Of a stretch of 36,274 nucleotides of DNA, positions 7,473 to 14,632 are shown in pieces. Location: positions 1 through 36,274 of the forward strand of contig NZ_JAMPXE010000018.1 of NCBI RefSeq assembly GCF_023701345.1, in the 5' to 3' direction. The notes beneath the pieces are model-generated. The model worked only from the letters and a program-made list of their open reading frames with translations. It was not told the origin of the DNA and searched no databases. This stretch comes from Rhodoferax sp. GTDB lineage: Bacteria; Pseudomonadota; Gammaproteobacteria; Burkholderiales; Burkholderiaceae_C. How positions within the stretch are numbered: position 1 is the stretch's first letter; every line of letters begins with the position of its first letter. The position numbers and the translations under genes are program-made.

Positions 7473-8480
7473 ATGAAACGACTCGTACTGAAATCACTCG
7501 TCGCCGCCGTGGCCCTGGCCGCTTTTGGCATGGCTTCGGCTCAGGACATCAAGGAGCGCACCTTCAAATTCGCCACCAACGGCGCCGGCGAGCACCCTTC
7601 CGTGGCCGGCATGAAAAAGTTCTCTGAACTGGTGGCTGCCAAGTCCGGTGGCAAGATGCAGGTCAAGATGTTCGTCGGCGGCATTCTCGGCAGTGACCAG
7701 GCCAACATTTCGGCCATTCAGGGCGGCACGCTGGAAATGGCTGTGATGAACACCGGCATTCTGGCCAGTGTGGCCAAGGAACTGGCGATTTTTGATTTCC
7801 CGTTTTTGTTCGCCAACAACAAAGAGTCTGACGCGCTGGTGGACGGCCCGGTGGGCAAGAAGCTGCACCAGAAACTCGAAGCCAAGGGTCTGGTCGGTCT
7901 GGCCTATTGGGAACTCGGCTACCGCGAGATCACCAACAGCAAGCGCCCCTTGGTCAAGGTGGAAGATATCGAAGGCCTGAAACTGCGCGTGATCCCGAAC
8001 CCGATCAACGTGGCCTGGGTCAAGGCGCTGGGTGCCAACCCGACACCGCTGCCCTTCCCCGAGGTGTACAGCGCGCTTGAGCAAAAAGCCATTGACGGTC
8101 AGGAAAACCCGGTGTCGGTGATTGCCACCAGCAAGTTCTGGGAAGTCCAGAAATTCATGACAATGACCAACCACCAGTACAACCCGCAGTCGGTGATCTT
8201 CAGCAAGAAGGTCTGGGACGCCTTGAGTCCTGCCGAGCGCAAGATTCTGGACGACTCGGCCGACGAGGCGACCAAATACCAGCGCGAGCAGGCGCGAGCC
8301 GCCGTGGCAGTCAACCTGGAGCTACTGAAGAAGGGTGGCATGACCGTGTCGGAATTTGCACCGACTGAAGTGGCCAAGCTGCGCGACAAGATGAAGCCGG
8401 TGATTGCCCAGTTCAGCGCCAACGTGGGCGAGGAGACCGTCACCGAAGTCCAGGCCGAATTGGCCAAGATGCGCAAGTAA
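7473..8480 (+). CDS. dctP: TRAP transporter periplasmic solute-binding protein (DctP)
   Basis: A 335-residue binding protein. The signal peptide MKRLVLKSLVAAVALAAFGMASAQ probably ends at Ala-Gln near residue 23. The mature part has the DctP pattern: FATNGAGEHPSVAGMKKFSE, GLKLRVIPNPINVAW with the conserved Arg that usually binds the substrate carboxylate, and FPEVYSALEQKAIDGQENP. It captures the substrate for DctQM. The start is ATG 7473, with GGAGAG 5-10 bases before it; an upstream in-frame ATG at 7461 overlaps that ribosome site. A strong hairpin follows the stop. Linkage to aroQ and aroE-like genes suggests a hydroaromatic acid, but the substrate cannot be read from the sequence. Confidence 0.94.
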   Translation: MKRLVLKSLVAAVALAAFGMASAQDIKERTFKFATNGAGEHPSVAGMKKFSELVAAKSGGKMQVKMFVGGILGSDQANISAIQGGTLEMAVMNTGILASVAKELAIFDFPFLFANNKESDALVDGPVGKKLHQKLEAKGLVGLAYWELGYREITNSKRPLVKVEDIEGLKLRVIPNPINVAWVKALGANPTPLPFPEVYSALEQKAIDGQENPVSVIATSKFWEVQKFMTMTNHQYNPQSVIFSKKVWDALSPAERKILDDSADEATKYQREQARAAVAVNLELLKKGGMTVSEFAPTEVAKLRDKMKPVIAQFSANVGEETVTEVQAELAKMRK

Positions 8481-8487
8481 GCGTGTT

Positions 8488-8517
8488 GTGACCAGCGTCC
8501 CTAGGGGCGCTGGTCAC
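8488..8517 (+). terminator. Strong hairpin after dctP (attenuator or partial terminator)
   Basis: Perfect 10-bp arms GTGACCAGCG (8488-8497) and CGCTGGTCAC (8508-8517) enclose a 10-nt loop that could pair further. A run of seven T occurs at 8529-8535, about 11 bases past the stem, farther than in a standard intrinsic terminator. It lies between dctP and aroQ within one operon, where hairpins often end part of the transcripts or protect the binding-protein mRNA. Confidence 0.6.
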
Positions 8518-8555
8518 CCATATCTTCATTTTTTTGCAAATTCACAGGAGATTTC

Positions 8556-9002
8556 ATGCGAGTTCTCATGCTGCACGGCATCAACCACAACATGTTTGGC
8601 AAGCGCGACCCCAAGCAGTATGGCACCATCACGCTCGATGAAATCAATGCCTCGTTGACCGCACTGGGCATGGAGTTGGGTGTCGAGGTCGAGGCCTACC
8701 AGACCAATTGCGAAGGCGAGATGTGCGAGCGCATCCACCAGGCTTACCAGGACGGTGTCGATGCCGTGCTGATCAATGCCGGCGCCTGGACGCATTACTC
8801 CTATGGCATTCGCGACGCGCTGGCCATCCTGACCTGCCCGATCGTGGAGATGCACATGTCCAACATCCATGCGCGCGAGGAATTCCGCCACAAATCAGTC
8901 TTTGGCGAAATCGTCATGGGCCAGATTTGCGGCTTTGGCGTGGACAGTTACCTGCTGGCCTTGCGCGCGGGCGTGTCAGCTGCAAAGGTTGCAAAAAAAT
9001 GA
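8556..9002 (+). CDS. aroQ: Type II 3-dehydroquinate dehydratase (divergent)
   Basis: A 148-residue enzyme of the dodecameric type II dehydroquinase family, which interconverts 3-dehydroquinate and 3-dehydroshikimate. By family numbering the catalytic set is present: Arg17, the lid Tyr22, Asn74, His80, His100, Arg107 and Arg111, in the blocks NAGAWTHYSYGIRDAL and MSNIHAREEFRHKS. The usual N-terminal NGPNLN is changed to HGINHN, so the family's first active-site loop is altered. It has a good ribosome site (AGGAGA) and overlaps the next gene by 4 nt. Placement after a TRAP transporter points to catabolism or import-linked use rather than biosynthesis, and a type I enzyme is also encoded at 34901-35683. 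Confidence 0.9.
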   Translation: MRVLMLHGINHNMFGKRDPKQYGTITLDEINASLTALGMELGVEVEAYQTNCEGEMCERIHQAYQDGVDAVLINAGAWTHYSYGIRDALAILTCPIVEMHMSNIHAREEFRHKSVFGEIVMGQICGFGVDSYLLALRAGVSAAKVAKK

Positions 9003-9829
9003 AGATCGACGGCAATACAGAAATCATTGCGCACATCGGTTTTCCGACCTTCGCTTTCAAGGCTCCGAAAATCTACAACCCGTGGTTTGAAGCCTCCGGC
9101 ATCAACGCCATCGTGGTGCCCATGGGCTGCCAGGCGACCGACTACCCCGACTTTTTGCGCGCCATCTTCAAGCTGGCCAACATCCGCGGTGCCCTCATCA
9201 CCATGCCGCACAAGGTGACCACCGTGGGCCTGCTCGACGAGGTCTTGCCCACGGCGGCCATTGCCGGCTCGTGCAACGCGGTGCGCCGCCTGCCTGATGG
9301 CCGCTTGCAGGGCGACATGTTTGACGGCGAAGGCTTTGTGCGCGGCCTCAAACGCAAGGGTTTCGACCCCAAAGGCCGCCGCACCCTGGTGGTGGGCGCC
9401 GGTGGTGTGGGTTGCGCCATTGCCGCCTCGCTGGCCGCCGCCGGCGTGCTGGAGATGGACTTGTTCGATATGAACATTGAGGCCGCAGCCGGCCTGGCCC
9501 AGCGCCTGCTGCAGCATTACCCAAACATGACGGTGCGCACCGGCAGCAAAGACCCGGCAGGTTACGAACTGCTGGTCAACGCCACACCGATGGGCATGAA
9601 CGACGGCGACCCGCTGCCGGTGGACATGTCACGGGTTGACCCCGCCACTTTTGTCGGTGAAGTGGTCATGAAGACCGACATGACCGCTTTTTTGAAAGCC
9701 GCGCAAGCGCGCGGTTGCCGCATCCAGATTGGCTCGGACATGCTGTTTGAGCAGATTCCCGCCTACCTGGAATTTTTTGGCTACCCCAGCACCACACCCG
9801 AAGAACTGCGTGCCGTGGCGCAAAGCTAG
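8999..9829 (+). CDS. Shikimate dehydrogenase-like protein 1 (non-canonical AroE)
   Basis: A 276-residue member of the shikimate/quinate dehydrogenase family: N-terminal substrate domain, then a Rossmann NAD(P) domain with GAGGVGCAIA (about 133-142) and NATPMGM. The catalytic Lys72 (MPHK) and Asp109 (FDGEGF) are kept, as is Asn93. The N-terminal pair of serines (motif SxSP) that binds the substrate carboxylate in AroE is replaced by Phe20 and Ala22 (FAFKAPKIYN). The start overlaps the aroQ stop (ATGA). It is likely an NAD(P)-dependent dehydrogenase of a shikimate- or quinate-like substrate with a changed carboxylate region. A palindromic repeat follows the stop immediately. Confidence 0.88.
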   Translation: MKIDGNTEIIAHIGFPTFAFKAPKIYNPWFEASGINAIVVPMGCQATDYPDFLRAIFKLANIRGALITMPHKVTTVGLLDEVLPTAAIAGSCNAVRRLPDGRLQGDMFDGEGFVRGLKRKGFDPKGRRTLVVGAGGVGCAIAASLAAAGVLEMDLFDMNIEAAAGLAQRLLQHYPNMTVRTGSKDPAGYELLVNATPMGMNDGDPLPVDMSRVDPATFVGEVVMKTDMTAFLKAAQARGCRIQIGSDMLFEQIPAYLEFFGYPSTTPEELRAVAQS

Positions 9830-9830
9830 A

Positions 9831-9900
9831 CTCGTCATTGCAAACAAAGTGAAGCAATCCATGAGCCCATGGACTGCCGCGCTTCGCTCGCAGTGACGAG
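9831..9900. repeat. 70-bp imperfect palindromic intergenic repeat
   Basis: The ends CTCGTCATTG (9831-9840) and CAGTGACGAG (9891-9900) are inverted matches, and the arms continue inward through GAAGCAATCCATG against CATGGACTGCCGCGCTTC with a few mismatches, so nearly all 70 bases form one long hairpin. It resembles a dispersed palindromic element (CGTCATTGCGAGC...CAATCC type) that I know from many bacterial genomes. It begins right after the aroE-like stop and separates it from the HMG-CoA lyase gene. It may be an inactive miniature element and may alter mRNA stability between the two genes. Confidence 0.8.
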
Positions 9901-9932
9901 ATACATTCGTTAAACGTATTGAAAGCAAAACT

Positions 9933-10865
9933 ATGACCACAGCCACCACCCCAGATGTCCTGATCTCTGAAGTCGGTCCGCGCGACGGCCTGCAGTCGGT
10001 CAAGGCCACCATGCCCACCGCAGACAAATTCCGCTGGATCGACGCGCTGGTGGCCGCTGGCCTGCGCGAAATCGAGGTCTGCTCCTTCGTGCCCGCCAAA
10101 CTGCTGCCGCAAATGGCCGATGCCGCCGAGGTGGTCAAACACGCCTTGCAATACCCGGGCGTGACGGTGATGGCGCTGGTGCCCAATTTGCGCGGCGCCG
10201 AAGCGGCGTTGCAATCGGGCGTGCACAAGCTCACCATTCCGTGCTCGGCCAGCGAAGCACACTCCCTGGCCAATGTGCGCAAGAGCCGCAAGGACATGGT
10301 CGAAGAAGTGCGCGCCATCGTGCGCCTGCGCGACGAGATCGCGCCGGGTGTCAAGATCGAAGCGGGTTTATCCACCGCCTTTGGTTGCACCATCCAGGGT
10401 GAAGTCACCGATGACGACGTGGTCTGGATGGCCGAGCAGGTCGTGGCGGCCGGCGTCGACGAAGCCGGTTTGTCCGATACCACCGGCATGGCCAACCCGG
10501 CACAGGTGCGCCGCCTGTTCACATTAGTCCGCGCCGCCATTGGCGACAAGACCGGGGCCGCCCACATGCACAACACGCGCGGCCTGGGTCTGGCCAATTG
10601 CCTGGCTGCCTATGACGTGGGGGTGCGCACCTTCGACGCATCGCTGGGTGGCCTGGGCGGCTGCCCTTATGCGCCGGGCGCCTCCGGCAACGTGGTGACC
10701 GAAGACCTGGTCTTCATGTTCGAGGCCATGGGCATCCGCACCGGCGTCGACATCGAAAAACTCATCGCCGCCCGGGAACCCCTGATGGCCGGTCTGCCGG
10801 GTGAGCCAGTCTATGGCATGACCCCATTGGCAGGATTGCCCAAGAACTGGAAACTGGCAGCTTGA
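9933..10865 (+). CDS. mvaB: Hydroxymethylglutaryl-CoA lyase-like enzyme
   Basis: A 310-residue TIM-barrel lyase of the HMG-CoA lyase family, which splits 3-hydroxy-3-methylglutaryl-CoA or a similar 3-hydroxyacyl-CoA into an oxoacid and acetyl-CoA. Conserved parts are EVGPRDGLQ with the catalytic Arg (residues 13-21), the metal-binding HMHNTRG, and the signature GGLGGCPYAPGASGN with the reactive Cys. Nothing is missing. It sits in the TRAP-aroQ-aroE-like operon, so it may work on the final CoA intermediate of a ring-cleavage route. The true substrate is uncertain. The start at 9933 has no strong ribosome site. Confidence 0.85.
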   Translation: MTTATTPDVLISEVGPRDGLQSVKATMPTADKFRWIDALVAAGLREIEVCSFVPAKLLPQMADAAEVVKHALQYPGVTVMALVPNLRGAEAALQSGVHKLTIPCSASEAHSLANVRKSRKDMVEEVRAIVRLRDEIAPGVKIEAGLSTAFGCTIQGEVTDDDVVWMAEQVVAAGVDEAGLSDTTGMANPAQVRRLFTLVRAAIGDKTGAAHMHNTRGLGLANCLAAYDVGVRTFDASLGGLGGCPYAPGASGNVVTEDLVFMFEAMGIRTGVDIEKLIAAREPLMAGLPGEPVYGMTPLAGLPKNWKLAA

Positions 10866-10871
10866 TTTGCT

Positions 10872-10896
10872 GTAGGAGCGGCGCCCATGCCGCGAC
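10872..10896. repeat. REP-like element (GTAG head with GC stem)
   Basis: GTAGGAGCGGC followed by GCCCAT and GCCGCGAC: a GTAG-headed element with a 5-bp GCGGC/GCCGC stem (10878-10882 and 10889-10893). This is the standard form of bacterial REP sequences mobilised by RAYT transposases. It is a single copy in this window, between the lyase and the AEC carrier. Confidence 0.6.
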
Positions 10897-10917
10897 GGTT
10901 TGAGGTGAAATAACACC

Positions 10918-11790
10918 ATGTTGTTTCGCATCGTCAGCATCGTCTTCCCGATTTTCATCATTGTGATGGTCGGCTTTGCCTATGGGCGCAAGCACCGACC
11001 AGACATGCAGGTGGCCAACAGCCTGAATATCTCGGTGTTTTTGCCGGCGCTGTTTTTTTCGGCGCTGGCCGGTAAAGCCTTCAATCTGGCAGACAACATT
11101 CCCATTGCTTTCGGCTGTGCCGTGGTGGTGCTGGGCTCTGGCGCACTCACCTGGGTTGTCGCCCGGCTGCTCGGCCTGGATCCCAAAACGCTGGTGCCAC
11201 CGTCGATGTTCAACAATGTCGGCAACATGGGCCTGCCCTTGCTGCTGCTGACCTTTGGCGAACAGACCCTGGGCGCCGCCGTGGTGCTGATGCTGGTGGT
11301 GACGCTGTTGCAGTTCACCGTGGGTATCTGGCTGCTCAGTGGCCGCCTCGAGCCATCGATGCTCTGGCGCGAACCATTGCTGGCGGCCGCTGGTGCCGGG
11401 ATTTTCTTCAGCCTGAGCGGTTTGACGGTGTGGCAGCCGCTGATGGTGGCCATCAAGCTGATGGGGGACATTTCAATTGGCTTGATGATTTTTTCTCTCG
11501 GGGTACGTTTGTCCACTGCCCACCTGGGTGCCTGGCGCATCGGGGTGGTGGGTGCCTGCGTGACGCCGATCACGGGCATGCTGGTGGCTTGGGGGTTTGG
11601 CCTGATGGCTAACCTGAACCTGCTTGAGCAAAATATGCTGTTTGTGTTTGGCGCGCTGCCGCCGGCCGTGTCCGGCTTTATATTGGCCGAACGCTACCAG
11701 CAGGAACCCGACAAGGTGGCCAGCATTGTCATCATCGGCAATGCGTCGGCGCTGTTTTTTATTCCCCTGGCGCTCGCGCTGCGCCTGTAA
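10918..11790 (+). CDS. AEC-family (auxin efflux carrier type) transporter
   Basis: A 290-residue membrane protein of the AEC/bile-acid transporter superfamily with about ten hydrophobic segments. Recognisable parts are FPIFIIVMVGFAYGRK at the N-terminus, SLNISVFLPALFFSALAG, and MFNNVGNMGLPLLLLTFGE in the middle, and NASALFFIPLALAL at the end. Family members move organic anions such as malonate or malate. Its start follows GAGGTG at a normal distance. It belongs to the plus-strand operon; a second AEC gene closes the IclR-linked operon (16228-17169), so each of the two large operons has one. Direction and substrate are unknown. Confidence 0.88.
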   Translation: MLFRIVSIVFPIFIIVMVGFAYGRKHRPDMQVANSLNISVFLPALFFSALAGKAFNLADNIPIAFGCAVVVLGSGALTWVVARLLGLDPKTLVPPSMFNNVGNMGLPLLLLTFGEQTLGAAVVLMLVVTLLQFTVGIWLLSGRLEPSMLWREPLLAAAGAGIFFSLSGLTVWQPLMVAIKLMGDISIGLMIFSLGVRLSTAHLGAWRIGVVGACVTPITGMLVAWGFGLMANLNLLEQNMLFVFGALPPAVSGFILAERYQQEPDKVASIVIIGNASALFFIPLALALRL

Positions 11791-11805
11791 CCGGAGCTGA
11801 TGCCC

Positions 11806-12297
11806 ATGGATTTGCCGATTCACCAACTGTCGATGACGGTGCTGATGACCCCCGACACCGCCAATTTTTCCGGCAACGTGCATGGCGGCACCATTTTGAA
11901 ACTGCTGGACCAGGTGGCCTTTGCCTGCGCCAGCCGCTACGCCGGGCGCTATGTGGTCACGCTCAGTGTCGACCAGGTGATGTTTCGCCAGCCGATCCAT
12001 GTCGGCGAGCTGGTCACGTTTTTGTCGTCGGTGAACCACACGGGTTCTTCGTCAATGGAAATCGGCATCAAGGTGATTGCCGAAAATATCCAGAACCGCG
12101 TGGTGCGCCACGTCAACAGCTGTTTCTTCACGATGGTCGCGGTCGATGACGACAAAAAACCGGCTCATGTGACCCCGCTGCAACCCACCACGGCTGACGA
12201 ACTGCGCCGTCACACTGCGGCTGAACTGCGCAAGCAAATGCGACGCGAGATGGAACAGCGTTTTGCCGCGACACGAACCGGCCCGGAACCTGCCTGA
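11806..12297 (+). CDS. Acyl-CoA thioesterase, hotdog fold (YciA/ACOT type)
   Basis: A 163-residue single-hotdog thioesterase hydrolysing acyl-CoA to free acid and CoA. The family motif is at residues 17-37 (TANFSGN, VHGG and LLDQVAFACA), containing the Asn, HGG and catalytic Asp of the YciA group, followed by TLSVDQVMFRQPIHVGE. The C-terminal 40 residues are charged and probably helical. The start was set at ATG 11806, 9 bases after GGAG; an ATG 6 bases earlier (11800) is only 3 bases from it. It may release CoA from products of the neighbouring lyase. Confidence 0.88.
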   Translation: MDLPIHQLSMTVLMTPDTANFSGNVHGGTILKLLDQVAFACASRYAGRYVVTLSVDQVMFRQPIHVGELVTFLSSVNHTGSSSMEIGIKVIAENIQNRVVRHVNSCFFTMVAVDDDKKPAHVTPLQPTTADELRRHTAAELRKQMRREMEQRFAATRTGPEPA

Positions 12298-12309
12298 TTT
12301 TCAACGCCC

Positions 12310-13140
12310 ATGACCTCCCTGCACACACCCATGATCGACTGCCACGTCCACATCTTTGACCCGGACCGCTTTCCCTATGCGCCAGACACCTGGTATCGCC
12401 CCGCCGGTGGTGAAACCGGCACGGCGGCCCAGCTCGGACAGGTGCTCGATGCCCACGGCGTGTCGCATGCGCTGATCGTCGGGCCCAACTCGGGCTACGG
12501 CATGGACAACCGCTGTCTGCTGGACGCGCTGGCCCAGGGCAAGGGCCGCTACCAGGGCGTGGCCGTGGTGCGCAATGACGCCAGCCGTGACGAGTTGCAG
12601 GACCTGCAGGCCGCCGGTGTGGTGGGCGTGGCCATGAACGCGGCCTTGCTCGGTGTGGATTTTTACCGCGACACCGGGCCACTGCTGCAGCACATGCGCG
12701 ATCTGGGCCTGTGGGCGCAGGTGCAGGTGCAGGCCGATGAACTGGTGGCCTTGAAACCTCTGCTGCAAGACAGCGGCGCCCAACTGCTGTTCGACCACTG
12801 CGGCCGCCCTGACCCGAAGGCGGGTGTGGGCCAGGCCGGCTTTGCAGCCTTGCTGTCGCTGGCAGAGACCGGGCGTGCCTGCGTCAAGCTGTCCAGCCTG
12901 GTCAAATGTTCTGCCCAGCCTTATCCTTACCCGGATGCGTGGCCCTATGTGCAGGCGCTGCTCGAAGCCTACACACCGCAAGCGCTGGTGTGGGGCTCGG
13001 ACTGGCCGTTTCTAAGGGCACCGGCGCGCATCGACTACGGCCCGCTGCTGGCGCTGTTTGCGCAGCTGGTGCCCGATGCTGCCGACCGCCAGGCCATTGG
13101 GTATGACACACCGCGCCGGCTGTTCGGGTTTGGAAAGTAG
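12310..13140 (+). CDS. Amidohydrolase (2-pyrone-4,6-dicarboxylate hydrolase type)
   Basis: A 276-residue TIM-barrel metal hydrolase of the amidohydrolase-2 family. The first metal-binding motif is DCHVHIFDP (residues 10-18), a second His lies in LFDHCGRPDP and the catalytic Asp is in VWGSDWPF. This layout is shared by LigI, the lactonase that opens 2-pyrone-4,6-dicarboxylate in protocatechuate 4,5-cleavage, and by other small lactone hydrolases. Given the shikimate-family neighbours a lactone or ring-cleavage product is a reasonable substrate, but that is inference. The gene lies 12 nt after the thioesterase in the same operon. Confidence 0.85.
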   Translation: MTSLHTPMIDCHVHIFDPDRFPYAPDTWYRPAGGETGTAAQLGQVLDAHGVSHALIVGPNSGYGMDNRCLLDALAQGKGRYQGVAVVRNDASRDELQDLQAAGVVGVAMNAALLGVDFYRDTGPLLQHMRDLGLWAQVQVQADELVALKPLLQDSGAQLLFDHCGRPDPKAGVGQAGFAALLSLAETGRACVKLSSLVKCSAQPYPYPDAWPYVQALLEAYTPQALVWGSDWPFLRAPARIDYGPLLALFAQLVPDAADRQAIGYDTPRRLFGFGK

Positions 13141-13146
13141 CTGTCG

Positions 13147-13842
13147 ATGGCAAAAAGTCCAGATCAGCATTGCCGAATTCAAATTGTGAAAAACAACATT
13201 CAGGCCGTCATTTTTGACTGCGACGGCACACTGGTCGACAGCGAAGTGCCGGGCATGGACGTGTTGCACGCCCATGCCCTTGCACTGGGTCTTGACTTCA
13301 CGCGTGAACAGGCCCACCAGCAGTTTCGCGGTGTGCGCATGGCCGATTGCATTGCCTGGATTGGCGCGCAACTGCAGCACAAGCCGGATGGTTTTGAGGT
13401 GGATTTCGCGCGTAGTGTCCGCACTGCGCAGGCCGAGCGCTTCAATGAAGGTCTGGCGATCATCCCTGGCGCATTCGAGTTGCTGGAAAGGCTGACGATC
13501 CCGTTTTGCGTGGCGACCAACGGACCGCGGGAAAAAGTTGAACTGACGCTGGGTTTGACGGGTTTGTTAAAGTATTTTCCAGACCGCCTGTTCAGCGCCT
13601 ACGAAGTGGGGAGCTACAAGCCCGATCCGGGCCTGTTTTTGCATGCTGCCAGGGTCATGGGCGTGGCGCCGCAATACTGTGCCGTGGTCGAGGACAGCCT
13701 GCCTGGAATACTGGCGGGTCTGGCGGCCGGCATGCAGGTCTATGCGCTGATTCACCCTGATGCCTTGAGTCCGGACGTCTTGCAACAAATTCACCTCATC
13801 AAGAATTTGACCGAATTGAATTTTCTGGAAACTGGCCGATGA
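13147..13842 (+). CDS. HAD-family phosphatase (beta-phosphoglucomutase-like)
   Basis: A 231-residue haloacid dehalogenase-type hydrolase. Motif I is DCDGTLVDSE (about residues 23-32) with the nucleophile Asp, the helical cap follows, motif II is ATNGP, the motif III Lys is in GSYKPDPG, and motif IV is VVEDSLPG. It resembles the GS1/phosphoglycolate or YqaB group that dephosphorylates small phosphosugars. A start at 13147 leaves a 15-residue extra N-terminus; an in-frame GTG at 13186 is an alternative. It overlaps the next gene by 4 nt. The link to the aromatic pathway is not evident. Confidence 0.85.
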   Translation: MAKSPDQHCRIQIVKNNIQAVIFDCDGTLVDSEVPGMDVLHAHALALGLDFTREQAHQQFRGVRMADCIAWIGAQLQHKPDGFEVDFARSVRTAQAERFNEGLAIIPGAFELLERLTIPFCVATNGPREKVELTLGLTGLLKYFPDRLFSAYEVGSYKPDPGLFLHAARVMGVAPQYCAVVEDSLPGILAGLAAGMQVYALIHPDALSPDVLQQIHLIKNLTELNFLETGR

Positions 13843-14597
13843 ATCCGGACCTGTATTTCTGGCTGGCGGGCTGCGCGGCCCTGCTCGTTGGTCTTTCCAA
13901 GGGCGGCCTGCCAGCTGTGGGCATGTTGGCGGTTCCGGTTTTGTCTTTGGTGATGTCTCCGGTGAAAGCTGCCGTTTTGTTGCTCCCCATTTTCGTCATT
14001 TCCGACGTCGTTGGCATCTGGCTGTACCGGCGTGACTACAGTGCTGCCAACCTCCGCATCCTGATCCCGGCAGGCGTCGTCGGTGTGCTGGTCGGATGGC
14101 TGACGGCGTCCATCGTTTCGGAGATAGCCATCACCTTCATGATTGGTGTTGTGGGCCTGGCGTTTTGCCTGAATGTGTGGCTGCGCAAACAAGGCAATGC
14201 GCCGGCACAACCCGCAAATGCCGTCAAAGGCTGGTTCTGGGGCAGCCTGGCAGGCTTTACCAGCTTTATTTCGCACGCCGGCGCCCCACCCTTTCAGGTG
14301 TACATGCTGCCGCAAAAATTGCCTAAAACAGAATTCGCCGGGACTGCCACCATCGTCTTTGCCGTGATCAACGCCGCCAAAATTCTCCCTTATCAAAATT
14401 TGCGGCCCTATTCGGGCGAGACCCTTTGGAGCGCTGCCGTGCTGATTCCGTTTGCCCTGATCGGAACGGTGTGCGGCGCCTATCTGACGCGGCGCATTGC
14501 TGAAGTCTGGTTTTACCGGATCGTCCAGATCAGTTTGTTCGCGGTGTCACTCAAACTCATTTTCAATGCCGTGCAGAGCCAACTCGGCTTGACCTGA
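13839..14597 (+). CDS. TauE/SafE-family membrane permease
   Basis: A 252-residue membrane protein with about eight hydrophobic segments and the typical TauE/SafE repeats: LVGLSKGGLPAVGMLAVPVLSL in the first half and SLAGFTSFISHAGAPPFQVYML in the second. Family members export or import sulfite, sulfonates or small organic anions. Translation is coupled to the HAD gene (ATGA overlap, 13839-13842). It is the last gene of the plus-strand operon and converges on the NhaP2-type gene. Substrate unknown. Confidence 0.9.
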   Translation: MNPDLYFWLAGCAALLVGLSKGGLPAVGMLAVPVLSLVMSPVKAAVLLLPIFVISDVVGIWLYRRDYSAANLRILIPAGVVGVLVGWLTASIVSEIAITFMIGVVGLAFCLNVWLRKQGNAPAQPANAVKGWFWGSLAGFTSFISHAGAPPFQVYMLPQKLPKTEFAGTATIVFAVINAAKILPYQNLRPYSGETLWSAAVLIPFALIGTVCGAYLTRRIAEVWFYRIVQISLFAVSLKLIFNAVQSQLGLT

Positions 14598-14632
14598 CCC
14601 GAGCCACCGACGTTTGGTTTTGGCGGGTAACT

